Shown here: piece by piece, positions 25,401-53,525 of the stretch
Layout: every line of letters starts with the position of its first letter
Numbering within the stretch: position 1 is the stretch's first letter
Origin: Erpobdella octoculata
Taxonomy: Eukaryota > Annelida > Clitellata > Hirudinida > Erpobdellidae
Assembly (NCBI GenBank): GCA_963978895.1
Contig: OZ022242.1
Location: forward strand, 21,839,129-21,903,128
DNA: 64,000 bases
Direction of reading: 5' to 3'
Program-made: the position numbers and the translations under genes
Notes under the pieces: generated by a model
The model's input: the letters and a program-made list of their open reading frames with translations, nothing else
Told to the model about the DNA's origin: nothing
The model's database searches: none

Positions 25401-26886
25401 CAATATTTCATGCCTTCATACATTAATACACTCATACATTAAAGCATTTACATTCTATGCATTCATACTCTAATACATTCATATTTGATGCATCCATGTT
25501 TTTAAATACATTAATATTTCATGCAGTCTTCGTCCACAGACCTAACAGATGTTGCGGCTCATTTCAAGCTCCTCGGGGAATCTTTGACACTCATTGGAAC
25601 GAGACTTCAAGAACATGAGGTTAGAATTGATTTTTCTTAAGATTGGTAATTATTTCTGACAGTGTCATGTATCAAATTCCCCCAAAACTTTACTGCATCA
25701 AATTATATTAATAAATTGGTTTTAATAATGAAAAGAACACAAAAAAATCGATGTAAAAATATCGTAGTTAATTAGCCATTATATATGTTGTAGTATATCC
25801 CTAGTATTGCATACATGGAAAATATTTAATGCATTTCATAAAAATATATGGCAAACAAGTAAATTAAAAACGAATTTTTAAAACACAAATTTTGCAATCA
25901 ATTTTTTCTTATATTACTCTTTTATTTTATATTAAAGTCGAAATATCTTAATTATATCGAAATATCGAAATTAATTAAAATTAACTAAATTAATTGACTT
26001 ATTGTAAAACTAATAATTGAATATTGCATTGTCTTCTATTTTGAGCATGCATGCAAAATTTGAAAAAAATCTATCATCAGGAAGTGACTCAAAAATTGAT
26101 TGCAAGATTTGAAACAGACAGAGAAACAAACAGACAGACAGAGAAACAAACAGAGACGACGAGTTAATAAAAGCATTGGTAAAAAACAGTTTTTAGAAGT
26201 TGTTAATCAAAGAACAGATGAAATGGTATAAGTATTTCACACCAACATTTTTATAAAAAAAAACTAGTGGGGTATCCGGGGATTTTAAAGGTTTTTCTAT
26301 CATTTTTCTCTCTCGCTCCTGTTTCCTTACCAGCTTGCTTTCCCGCTACAGGTCGCTTTCTCGCTCCCAGATGCTTTCCCGGTCCCTTTCCCGCTTTGGG
26401 TCCCTTTCCCGCTTTCGGTCGCTTTCCCGCTCCCGGACGCTTTCCTGCTTTCGGTCACATTCCCGCTTTCGGTCGCTTTCCCACTTTCTGTCACTTTTCT
26501 GCTCCCTGTTTCTTCCCCGTTCCCGGTTGCTTTCCCGCTCCCGGTCTCTTTCCTGCTCCCGGTCGCTTTCCCACTGTTGGTCACTTTTCCGCTCGTGGTC
26601 GCCTTCCCACTCCCGGTTGTTCTCCCGTTCCCAGTCGCTTTCCTTTTCACAGTCGTTATTTCTCTTTTGTTTGCTTTTCCGTTCCTGCTTGCTTTTTTGT
26701 TCCCGCTCATTCTGCGCTTCCCGTTTCCGTTCGCTCTCCCACTCGCTCATTTTGTGACCGATTTAAAAAATATTTCACAAAAACCTCCAATTGCCTCTCA
26801 AGCTTGGGTGAAAATTGCATTACGAACAGATGAATGATTGAAGCAATGCATAAAGGACTTACATACATGCATACTTACCCACATAA

Positions 26887-26982
<96 letters not shown>

Positions 26983-29775
26983 TAGCGGGGTTACCCGGGG
27001 TTTTTAGAGGTTTTTCTAATGTTTGTCTCTCTCGCTCCCGTTTCCTTCTCCACTTTCCCGTTTTCGTCGCGTTCCCGGTCGCTTTTCCGCTCTCGGTCGT
27101 TTTCCAGCTCCCGGTCGCTTTTCCGCTCTCGGTCGTTTTCCAGCTCCCGGTCGCTTTCCCGCTCAGAAGTTTTGTTATCGATTTTCTCTCTTGCTCGCGT
27201 TTCCTTCCAAGCTTGCTCTCCCGATTCCAGTCGCGTTCCCGGTCGCTTTCCCTTTCCCGGTCGCTTTCCCGTTCCCGCTCACGCTTGCTCTCCCATTCCC
27301 GGTCACGGTTGCTCTCCCGTTCCCGTTCACGCTCATTTTCTCTTTTACATTCTTTCATAACTTCTGTTAGCCTATAAAACGTAAAATAGATTTGCTAAGA
27401 CTATATATATATATGAATCTTTGTGGGTTAGTCTGTCTATTATAGAAACGGGAAAGCGACCCGGAACGGACAGCGAGCGGGAACGGAAAAGCAAGCGTGA
27501 GCGGGAATGGGAGAGCAAACGTGAGCGGGAACGGGACAGCGACCGGGAACGGGAAAACGACCGGGAGCGGGAAAGCGACCGGGAGTGGGAAAGCGACACA
27601 TACACATACATACATACACACATACATACGCACATACATATATATATATAGTTCCTGCTCGCTCACCAGCTCCGCTCCGCTGATTTTGTGACGGATTTCA
27701 AAAAAAATTTTTCTATATTTGATTCCCCTTGACTCTCAAGGTTGTGTGAAAATTTCATTACGATCGGATGAATGGTGTAGCAATGCATAAAGGACATGAA
27801 CATATACATACATACAAACATTCATTTTTTTATATATATATATATATACATATATATATTGTTCCTGCTTGCTCTCCCGCTCCGCTGTGCTCATTTTTTG
27901 CCCGATTTCAATTTTTTTTTACAAAAACCTTCTATTGCCTCTAAAGCTTGCGAGAAAATTGCATTACGGTCGGATGAACGGTTTTGCAATGCACAAAAGA
28001 CATCCGGACATACTTACATACATAATCTCATTTATATATATACTAGCGGGGGCACCCGGCGTTGCCCGGGGTTTTTAGAGGTTTACCTAATGCATTTCTT
28101 TTTCGCTCCCGTTTCGTTCCCGCTCCCGGTCGTTATCTGTTCCCTGTCGCTTTCCCGCTCATTCTTTCGCTCTCAGTTGCCCCCCCCCCCCCAGATCCGA
28201 TTCTACATACATACATACATACATACATACATACATACATACATACACGCACACATACATACATACATACATGCATACATAGATACATACACACACATGC
28301 ACACTTTGAATGAGCATTTAGTGCCGAAATATTGTAAAAAACACATACATACATACATACATACATACATACATACATACATACATACATACATACATAC
28401 ATACATAAACACACACACAGACACACATACATGCACATACACACATACATATGCATACATACATACATATGCATACATACATACATACATACATACTTAC
28501 ATACATACATACTTACATACATACATAATCCCGTTTCCGTTCCCGCTCACGCTCATTTTCTCCTTTCCACTCTTTCCTAACTTCTTTTAGCCCATAAAAC
28601 GTAAAATAGATTTGCTAAAAGTTGTTTGAAGCCTTTAAACGTTGTTACGTAAACTAAATTTGAATTTTATTACACAAATTACCTTTGATGGTCGTACATA
28701 GGCACTTTCGGCCTGGAAAGTTTTTTAGCCTACCTGAGCCGGGAGATCGGAGTTGGGAGTCCAAACATTCTTAACATTCATCCCCTGTATGAAAACTACC
28801 TCCTTGCCAAATTTCATCAAGATCGCTCTCCCGCTCCGGTCATTTTGTGACCGATTTCAATTTTTTTTCCATAAAAACCTTCTACCATTGCCTCGCAAGC
28901 TTGTGTAAAGATCCGATTCTACATACATACATACATACATACATACATACATACATACATACATACATACGTACGTACATAGATACATACTTTGATATAT
29001 ATATATATATATATAGTTCCCGCTTGCTCACCCGCTCCGCTCATTTTGTGACGGATTTCAAAAAAATTTTCTCTATATTTGATTCCCCTTGACTCTCAAG
29101 GTTGTAAAATAAATTTCATTACGATCGGATGAATGGTGTAGCAATGCATAAATAACATACATAGATACAAACATTCATTTATATATATATATATAGATAG
29201 ATGACTTATTTGTCTAATACACATTTTTTGACATTTTTGAAAATAAATACATTTTTGGATTCAAATTACAATTCTGTTTTTTGGAACTTCAGCTTAATTT
29301 ACTGTAATGAAAATTTTGTTATTTGATATGGTTAAAAAAAGTATTAAATTATTGAAGCTGAAAAACTTCTAAACTCCCGTCTCCTCCCCTCCAATTTCTT
29401 TCCAAAAACTCTCTTAAAAAATGTGTGCCACTGCTTGATACTATTTTTTAATGAAGCAATAACACTCAGCATTTCACTTCTATTTTTGTCATAAATAAGC
29501 ATATAACCACATAAAAGATAGCTATTTTCATCTTTGTGAAGACGTTGTTTATAAAATTAATTTGTTATTGGTTGGATGATTAATCACCACATGTTAACAC
29601 TCAGGGAAAAATAGCCGTCCAAGGAAGTCTTTCGGTTCTTCTCGATTCACTCCTCTGCACTCTTGGATGCCTCATGACGTTGACCAAACACGTGCCTCAG
29701 CTGGATAGTAGTCAGGAGGCACTGCACAAGGAGACATTGGATCATATTGGTTACATCATGCCCGGGGTTGGATAG
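16433..29775 (+). CDS. HMGXB4: HMG-box protein 4 (HMGXB4/HMG2L1-like), nine 3' exons
   Basis: Exons with consistent phase: 16433-16589, 16732-16817, 17386-17509, 17922-17962, 18531-18594, 24288-24352, 24776-24898, 25527-25619 and 29605-29775 (TAG). They join to 924 nt, 307 codons plus stop; the 5' end is missing. Exons 1-3 encode an acidic/lysine-rich region. Exons 5-7 encode a short HMG-box-like segment: AYREWCKFQ, then [18 protein letters not shown], then KWYRKSQ, with the conserved W and LP. The last two exons carry the family's hallmark C-terminus ([16 protein letters not shown]; then [22 protein letters not shown]), which closely resembles vertebrate HMGXB4 as I recall it. HMGXB4 is a nuclear HMG-box factor linked to Wnt and chromatin regulation. 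Intron 5 holds a Gypsy element, the exon 7 donor is in a tandem array, and the gene converges on EGFR. An AATAAA lies near 29897. Confidence 0.8.
18290..18450 (+). repeat. AAGC-containing dispersed repeat (family E)
   Basis: Related to 515-640 (inverted) and 41210-41345: 'ttttagcttgattggatga', 'aagcaagaaatcaagcaa' and 'tggtgaagttaat'. It lies in HMGXB4 intron 4, just before the HMG-box exon at 18531. Confidence 0.45.
19721..19891 (+). repeat. 5' LTR of the Gypsy element
   Basis: 171 bp, TGTTGTGACG ... GACACAACA, with TG/CA ends. It contains AATAAA near the 3' end ('aagaataaagttttctg'). Identical to 22805-22975. Confidence 0.93.
19907..21556 (+). CDS. Gypsy Gag-protease and start of reverse transcriptase
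   Basis: 549 codons starting 16 nt after the 5' LTR. The N-terminus is a charged coiled-coil-like helix rich in Glu/Arg. Next comes a capsid-like region, then two CCHC zinc knuckles ([14 protein letters not shown] and [14 protein letters not shown], about residues 280-310), and an aspartic protease with the DSG motif in [13 protein letters not shown] (about 350). The frame then enters the start of the reverse transcriptase and runs out at 21556. The RT homology continues in another frame from about 21515, inside an 'agaaaac' A-run. This is a one-base frameshift, either a recent lesion or a programmed shift; the identical LTRs show it is young. Confidence 0.9.
   Translation: MSEVDKLIKLFAEQERYRSEQERLREKERAEHIKQMERLILSLQPSATNIPSFEAFDPLKELWKDYWARFETFTGAHSVPGRKIPQVFLTNQTSSTYKFLDTLASQQTPPKKANDLTIQEIEMFMGNQFNPSKFVVRERYKFWTAMKREPGETINQLAARIRQAATTCDFASIENPQDEAMRTRFICSVNNEAVLRALFRINDDELSFARAIEIACETEDAAQVAKETVCEKAPSPERTSQVFKVDRRKQKKHTEYHQQHATDKTSNVPKEKCRRCGKNNHTFKECRFANYICNFCQKKGHLQAVCLKKKRQVQCVFAKDEFVKEHVFTMKGRNPLLQQLTLNSQPFSFLIDSGSRDNFCSRAAWIKLGKPKLQLNDKRYCSATGDDIPTMGTFETEVKLKNSDIQRRVWFNVTKTHDLNLLGFEAIRDMKIDVTALLSKNFSSVQLITETTENHLQNECQLLCSEYSELFDPQLGCLKDVELEIKFKPDSEPIFRKPRTVPFAILEELNSVYDAGIRKGIWIPAQFNHYGTPVVPVRKRIQPNQKRQD
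21469..22722 (+). CDS. Gypsy reverse transcriptase fused to integrase C-terminus
   Basis: The relevant homology starts near 21517. It has the RT palm with [23 protein letters not shown] and the catalytic YLDD (in [12 protein letters not shown]). After '[11 protein letters not shown]' (about 22055) the text switches abruptly to a post-integrase region with [13 protein letters not shown] and [11 protein letters not shown] (GPY/F-like) and HVEQLRPRY, so roughly 2 kb present in complete relatives is deleted. The C-terminal tail contains five to six copies of an 8-residue repeat (TSTKSPAT; 24 bp units at about 22400-22540). It ends shortly before the polypurine tract. Confidence 0.88.
   Translation: MDSSSVQSLWNSGSSSQKTDSTESEKAGLRICGDYSVTINSQLETHRYPMPLPEDLMRKLGGSFCFSKIDLADAYLQIKLAPESQRRLALSTHKGVLLQTRLPFGITSAPGYFQEIMDKLTCDLPGVAVYLDDILVSGTTADEHLRNLRNLFQRLQERGLKCNQRKCVFAQPSVEYLGHRLTRNGIEKGKHVDAVTKNGRQIRSKLDSLLPCPPCLVREMQDKRSQRTNKESFQIQHKYKIGDFCYALHCGPRQGKQPRWIPAIVNKILGARNIQVRLCSNGSIWKRHVEQLRPRYVTRYSTSSSPGDDAFDTTSTRSPATTSTKSPATTSTKSPATTSTRSPATTSTKSPITTKSPATVSTGNQATSLPMSSPSSATAVPGEILPTDLTRSATQANTSVETGPRRSERLRLKNLRF
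22805..22975 (+). repeat. 3' LTR of the Gypsy element
   Basis: 171 bp, identical to the 5' LTR by eye and followed by the ggaat target duplication. Confidence 0.93.
24000..24265 (-). repeat. Family B element, reversed, in HMGXB4 intron 5
   Basis: Runs from 'tattaccttttatgggctaaa' through GCGGGAACGGGA-type repeats to 'ctctaagaaccccaggtagc' and 'actagtaata'. Its terminus lies 23 bp from the 3' splice site of exon 6, so the insertion forms part of the branch-point region. Confidence 0.55.
24885..25020 (+). repeat. Four-copy 34 bp tandem array containing the exon 7 splice donor
   Basis: Copies start at 24885, 24919, 24953 and 24987, each reading 'tgtggggtgttcgggtatta' then 'ttgctattctaatt'. The first copy contains the last 14 nt of HMGXB4 exon 7 and its donor CGG|GTATTA (24899). 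The same potential donor recurs every 34 bp. Because 34 is not a multiple of three and a TAA follows in frame inside unit 1, only the first donor preserves the protein. Confidence 0.85.
25140..25525 (+). repeat. Degenerate 'cattcatatttcatg' tandem array next to exon 8
   Basis: About a dozen imperfect units of roughly 30 bp built from 'attcatatttcatgcattc' and 'atacattaatg'. The array fills the end of intron 7, up to and including the acceptor (atttcatgcag). Confidence 0.75.
25855..26187 (+). repeat. Family D repeat, intact copy
   Basis: The best-preserved copy of the repeat also found at 8242-8580 (inverted) and 12948-13885 (split). It contains tracts 'aattaaaattaactaaatt' and 'gaaacagacagagaaac'. 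No frame is seen. Confidence 0.6.
26262..29200 (+). repeat. Cluster of family B and C elements and microsatellites in HMGXB4 intron 8
   Basis: In order: B/C composite 26262-26862, (TA)n 26891-26980, B 26982-27400, B 27405-27605, C 27650-27800, C 27860-28005, B head 28045-28200, ACAT tract 28203-28530, B tail 28530-28720, partial C 28800-28915, ACAT/GTAC tract 28918-28990, C 29015-29160. Almost every boundary is an ATAT or ACAT tract. Element heads read 'ctagcggggtacccgg'. The Arg/Ser, Gly/Ser/Lys and Tyr/Ile/His frames over this cluster follow from repeat period and are not genes. Confidence 0.7.
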
Positions 29776-30439
29776 AAAGCACTAGGAATTGATTAATTGA
29801 AATTAAATTTTGGCTTATGAACATTACCTTTTTTGGAGGAATTATTTGGGTAAATTAAAAAGAGTATTTTTTGTATATAGAAAGCCTCATAAAAAAATAA
29901 ATAATTTTTGTATTTGTTCATTGTGACTTATATATCTTATTTATATTAAAAGCTGATGTGTTTAACAATAAATAAACATCAAATCCAGCAAATTTTTCTT
30001 TAATGATAGAAAACAAAATGTCATTTTAGCTTCATTGGGTTTTCATATTTACAAAAAAAGTTGATAAAATAAGCAAACAAACCTCATTTAAATTTGTAAT
30101 ATCAGAACTTGCAAAGATATTTGAAACTAACGTGAACAATTTCATTAATAACTGACAAGATAAAACCTGTTAAAAAAGTTTTTGGTTTTCATAGAAAACT
30201 ATTTACAGAATATCATGAATTATGGTCATGTTATTGTTTTACATGACGTAGGCTTGCACGATCGATGCCTACACTTTTTAATACAACAAATAAGTGAGCA
30301 CCAGATATTGCTGTCATGATAATGATGTCTCATTCAGAATTAAAAATGCTCTGCATTAAATGAAACTGTTCTTCACGATAGGCCAATCAAAGTAAATTGT
30401 TGACATTCAATATGTTTTTTTATATTTAACTTTTGAAGA
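29776..30439. other. Intergenic gap between convergent HMGXB4 and EGFR
   Basis: About 660 bp between the two stop codons, so the 3' untranslated regions face each other and may overlap. It is AT-rich. A plus-strand AATAAA near 29897 could serve HMGXB4. Confidence 0.6.
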
Positions 30440-48652
<18,213 letters not shown>

Positions 48653-48975
48653 TCTATAGCGAAAAAGTAGATATTGCACTGTTTTTAATCGTGTACACAA
48701 AATTTAAGTTATAAATACTTCACTTCCCCCTTTTAAATTCTGTTCTTGAAGAGCCTGTGTGATCTTCAAATTTGGCGTTGTGGGATTGAATACCACGCCA
48801 AATCGTTGCCTCTCAATTTATTAAAACAAAACTGTCGATCACAGCGTGCCCCCACTAGGCCACCGATGGTCCCACTCAACCGAACCTGCAACTGGACTAT
48901 AAAGAAACACCAAAGAATATCACACATGCAGACATTGAAGCATTTTATTTATAAGTGCTAATCCTCCCATACACA
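48653..48975. other. Region upstream of EGFR
   Basis: About 320 bp before the candidate EGFR start. No TATA box or initiator can be claimed with confidence, and no gene is seen. Confidence 0.4.
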
Positions 48976-49645
48976 GGAGAAGTATAAAAAATGAGTGTGT
49001 GTGCGACCTTCCACCGCTTTTCAAGCCCCCAAACACAGGATCGTCATCAACCCTCCCAAGCTCCAGCTCCACTGTCCTGGAACTCAAGACCACCGAATAA
49101 ATCCGGCCACAATGCAAAAATTGTGAAACACCCTGTCTAGACGCCGCATAACAGTTGCCATCATCACACACCTTATTCAAGCTACTGCCACCAAACACGA
49201 AACTGTCGAAAATATTGTTTGCAAAAGGAATATCTTTCGTAACTTTGATCAAACAATCTTCCGAAACCTCTCCAACAGATTTGACAACTTCTCCGAAATC
49301 TGTCAATCTGTCAGAGTCCAGCAATACTCAGCTACAGCGTCCACCTTGGTAGCGCCCCACCACAAAACTTGATCACATTTCCTTTCTTTGTTTTCCTCGT
49401 GTCCCAGCTGATCTGTGCAGTGAAAAAAAAGTGGTCCAGTTTTCTGGCAACCTCGATCAAGCAATCTTCCGAAACCTCTCCGACGGATCCGACGATCTCC
49501 TCAAAATCCGTCGGAGGAGAGCAACACTCAGCTACAGAGCCAACTCTGGCGGCGCACCGCCACAAAACTGAACCACTTCTATTTTCACTGCCCTCCTCAT
49601 GACCAGCCTGACCTGTGCAGTCTGTACGGCCGTCATCTGTCACAT
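48975..49645 (-). pseudogene. Duplicated reading-frame remnant of unknown origin
   Basis: Two minus-strand frames (49332-49643 and 48920-49324) contain the same segment: TDFEEIVGSVGEVSEDCLIE and TDFGEVVKSVGEVSEDCLIK. Each is preceded by a related block (LWRCAARVGSVAECC versus KFCGGALPRWTL, then a stop). The DNA shows a direct repeat of about 215 bp (about 49240-49420 and 49455-49640, e.g. 'caatcttccgaaacctctcc'). GC content is higher than in the surroundings. I do not recognise the protein. It could be a decayed multi-repeat gene, part of the adjacent Gypsy element, or another transposon. Confidence 0.45.
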
Positions 49646-49689
49646 GTTCTGAGACACAGCTGGTGGACTCGAGTTCCCTGTAATCAAAA

Positions 49690-50532
49690 TAGTCCGATCA
49701 ACCGCAGCACCCAGCGTGATACCAAGGCTTGATCGCATCTTATCTGAGTTCGGTTTGTGTGACATTATGAAAACGGATATCCACCCCACTTCAATGGTAA
49801 TGAATTCGCCCGTTTTGCCGAGCATATGGGTTTCAAACCGCAAGATTACTCCGCTATGGCCGCGTGCTAACGGCAAAGTTGAGCGATTCATGAAAACAGT
49901 GAAGAAAATTATTAAAACGGCACAACTAGAACGCAAGAATTGGCGTCAGGAACTAAACATCTTTCTTTGCCAATATCGTGCCACGCCCCACAGCACTACT
50001 GGTTGCTCCCCTGTAACATTGCTTTTTGGTCGTCCTATGAAAACAATCTTTCCATCATTCCCAGCCGATGACACACAGGACGATAGAGGTTTTCGTGAGA
50101 GGGACGCTCTTATGAAGTTTAAAATGAAAGAGTACGCTGATCAAAAAGCCTATGTGAGACCATCATCAATCAGTGAAGGTGACACAGTCCTTGTGAAACA
50201 GCCAGCCACACACAACAAATTGCTGACACCATATATGCCAGTGCCGTACACATTCACGTCGAAGAATCATTCCATGATCACTGCAGAACGCAACACTGAC
50301 AAGCAATCAGTTACCCGCAACTCGTAATTTTTTAAGCATCTGGCTTATCGAACTGTGCACAGACAAAGGAGCTATCTGAAGACCTGGTGGAAGATGATAT
50401 CGCACCTAGCGATGCTACCATACCGCAAGCTGTTGTAGAAGACTAACCCAGTCCACAGCCAGTTCAAAACAGTGCGCGACACTCCAAGCGCAAACACAGA
50501 CTGCCTGCCCGTTTTGCGGATTTTGTTTTGAA
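49690..50532 (+). pseudogene. Gypsy integrase C-terminal fragment
   Basis: Contains PRLDRILSEFGL, then the integrase core end with ITPLWPRANGKVERFM (the catalytic Glu is in the VERF context), NWRQELNIFLCQYRATPHST and TLLFGRPM, and a tail DALMKFKMKEYAD and EGDTVLV. A stretch at about 49775-49840 reads correctly only in another frame (FNGNEFARFAEHMGF), so two frameshifts offset each other; a further stop lies near 50325. The frame ends LPARFADFVLN. Gag, protease, RT, RNase H and the start of integrase are absent upstream. Confidence 0.8.
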
Positions 50533-50599
50533 CTAACTTTTGCTATTTTATTTTGTTCCGTTTTATTGCTGGTGTTTTGTTCTCCAAGAAAGGAAGAGA

Positions 50600-50804
50600 T
50601 GTAGTGTTGTTGTGTGTGATGTATGATGCATGCATGGACTTCGGTCATTGTTGTAGGGATGCAGCGTGATAGCAGGCTATAAAAGAAAGCGTAGCTTGCC
50701 TGTAGGACATTCTTATATTCGTATTCGTAGATCCGCTGTTGTTTGTTCGTTCGTTCGTATATCTGTTGCTTTGCGTAGATTATATAATAATCTAAAACAT
50801 TACA
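50600..50804 (+). repeat. LTR at the tail-to-tail junction of two Gypsy elements
   Basis: 205 bp, TGTAGTGTTG ... AACATTACA. A purine tract (aagaaaggaagaga) precedes it on the plus strand and a TATA-like 'ctataaaag' lies inside, which favours it as the 3' LTR of the plus-strand integrase fragment. On the minus strand a second purine tract (aattaagaaaag) also abuts it. No matching second LTR is in the window. Confidence 0.7.
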
Positions 50805-50809
50805 CTTTT

Positions 50810-52860
50810 CTTAATTATGTTCGTCCCAAACAGCTTCATTGCCTCCATAATACGTGGCAAGACGGTCGACATGTATTACTTTCATTTTAGTACGTAGGCC
50901 TTTTTGAATCCGGTAGATGACGTCATTGATCTTTTTAATAATTCGATATGGTCTTTCCAAGTCTTATTAAAGTTTAGGTGATTTTCCAATTTTGCGTTGT
51001 GGATTGCATTTGTTGAATCACTTCTGGCACTTTTACTTTTGGAATTATTATTTGCAAAACATTGGTGAAACCATCAGCGCTTTCCCATATTTTTTTAGAG
51101 ATCCGTTAACAACCCTTAGGGAGTCCAATTGTGCCCAATACGATTTAGTAGCATGACTCATTTCAGAAATCTCTTGCCAGTCAGGTCTCTTCTCTTCTTC
51201 CATACATCTCAAAATCGGCCCTATATCATCATCTGTTAATTGTTCGTCTCGAATCACTTCATCTGACCAAGTGTCGTCAATTTGAAATCGTACCTGAAAA
51301 CACTGATTATTTATTTCCTTCCCTTCCATGCGAATGCAATACTTATATTCATCATTGCACGGTCGTCGTGACAGTGCGTCGGCATTTTTGTGCTGTTCAT
51401 CCTTCCGATGCTGAATTTCAAACTCGCATAATGGTAAGCGTTCGATCCACCTAGCCAATTGCTTTTCTAGATTTTTAAAATTTAAGAGCAATCAAAGCGG
51501 CGTGATCCGTTCTTAACAAAAACTTTCGACCATATAAATACTTGTGAAAGTGCTTAATAGAATCAACTATTGCCAATAACTCACGTCTGGTAACGCAATA
51601 ACTGCGCTCCGGTTTCGACAAAGTTCTGCTATAATAAGCTATAACCTTTTCATTGCCGTCAACAATTTGACTAAGCACTGCCCCTATTCCTTCATTACTT
51701 GCATCTGTGTCTAATACAAAATCCTTTTCAGGAATTGGATACGACAGAACCGGCGTCAAACTCAAAGCTGTCCTTAGCTGTTCGAACGCTTTTTGACATG
51801 ACTCTGCTGACTAATCAAAAGTGTATTCTTTTCCGTAAGCGTATATAATTCATTTGCAATGCTGGAAAAGTTGGCTACAAACCGTCGATAATATGTGCAC
51901 AAACCAAGAAAGCTTCTTAATTCCTGAGAATTTTTTCGGAACAGGCCAATGGTTAACGCTTGAATTTTCTCAGGATCGGTTCCTATCCCTTCGGCAGAAA
52001 CTATTTGACCAAGATATTTCACCTTGCTTTTGAAAATTGCACATTTCGCCGGATTTAGTTTCACGCCAGCATCCCGGATCCTTTGGAAAACTTCTCCAAG
52101 GTTGTGTAGATGCTCTTCAAACGTCTTCCCAACAACATTAATGTCATCCAAATAAACCAGACACGTTCTCCAATTTAATCCTTGTAACACATACTCCATA
52201 AGTCGCTCGAAAATTGTAGGTGCATTGCACAAGCCAAATGGCATAACTGTAAATTGCCACAATCCTTCACCAATTGAAAAGACAGTTTTCTCGCAATCCT
52301 GGGGGTGTATTACCACCTGCCAATATCCGATCTTTAGATCTAAAGTAGAAAACATTCGAGATCCCGCAAGTGTATCGATGGTGTCATCAATTCTGGGCAG
52401 TGGGTAACTATCTTTTTGTGTGATCTCGTTCAACATTCTGTAGTCAACACAGAAACGTACCGAATTATCCTTCTTCTTAACAAGTACTACCGGTGAACTC
52501 GATGGACTATTGGATGGTTAAATAAATCCTTGTTTCTTCATCTTTTCCAGCATCTTTTTAGCTTCCTCTCGCTAAGCCAGTGGAAGCCTTCGTGGCAGTT
52601 GTCGATTGGGCTCTGTATTACCAGTTCAAAATTCGGTGTTCAACGATTTTTGTTTCTCCATTGTCTTCTTCGTCAACAGTTATTATATCACAAGACTCTT
52701 CAATCAATTTTTCCGCTTTGTCATAGTCTATTATTATTATTATTATTATTATAAACCAGGCACGGGCAAGCCCCTCGCCGAACAATATAAACACAAACTG
52801 AACGCGCAAACAAATTTAACAAAAAATTTATTGGTTTTAGTGAAGTTTTAGCGGCTTCAA
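50810..52860 (-). pseudogene. Degenerate Gypsy pol (family with 62107-63790), integrase core deleted
   Basis: Minus strand, 5' to 3': a linker ending KIVEHRILNW (52618), the RT from [17 protein letters not shown] to CTYYRRFVANF (52436-51774) with FSTLDLKIGYWQV, MPFGLCNAP and the catalytic YLDD, RNase H with FVLDTDASNEGIGAVLSQ and LLRTDHAALIA (51765-51475), a connection with LARWIERLPLCEFEIQHR (to 51048), then after a frameshift PKVKVPEVIQQM at the start of the zinc-binding region. It then jumps to the far C-terminus (RPYRIIKKINDVIYRIQKG, HVDRLA; 50930-50825). The integrase catalytic core is missing. Several stops and frameshifts are present. Confidence 0.88.
52728..52840 (-). repeat. Small nested insertion with (TAA)n tail in the Gypsy remnant
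   Basis: Comparison with the sister copy near 63195-63215 shows about 110 extra bp here, ending on the minus strand in 'cctggtttataataataat'. A (TAA)n tail is typical of some SINEs and RTE/CR1-type LINE ends. The source family is unknown. Confidence 0.55.
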
Positions 52861-53357
52861 GCAGTGCCTGAATTTGCGAGTGCTTCATTCGGTGATAAAG
52901 AAAAGTGAAGCTAGAGTGAAATCGAACTAATCTTTAAAACTCTTGTATAGTCTATGAAGCCAGTGAAGTGCGGAGATGCTGATGCTTGCTCGTGGTGATA
53001 TTGATAATGATAATAATTTAAATGAGTGATGAAGAAGTGGCTACAAAAAATTTGAAAGTCTTGTTTATTATCTGAAAGATTAAACAAAAGAGCTGCGATT
53101 ATCTAACCTAGAGAATATCAAACAACAAACAGGCCAGTAGGTTGGCATTTTTCTGTTAAATATAAATAGTCAAAAGTGGATGATTACTCTAATCTGATGG
53201 CGACAAAAATAAATGACTGATGAGATGCAGTAGCGGCCCAGCTTCGATAGTCGACGTGGAAAAATATAATCCGTGTTTTTAGATTTTCCTGACTATGACA
53301 GTAATGCATATTTTCCTTGTATAAATGATAGAGGTAATGTTATCTAGGTGAATAACT

Positions 53358-53525
53358 CCGCCTTGCATTTGCAAGCCAGTCCCAAGCCTGGAGAAAGGAG
53401 GAGGGAAAAGTTAAAAGGATCAAATTATGATCCACGACAGGAAGTACTTAGGTGCTTCCTACATACAGCTATTTCAGTCTTAAAACACTTGGTGTAAAGG
53501 ACTATAAACTATTATTAAAAAAAAA
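53358..53525 (+). repeat. Short retroposon-like repeat with A-rich tail (family F), second copy
   Basis: Nearly the same as 8730-8895: 'gcaagccagtcccaagcctg', 'ggatcaaattatgatccac' and 'aaggactataaactatt' followed by an A-rich tail. The internal palindrome (ggatcaaattatgatcc) is kept in both. Confidence 0.55.
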
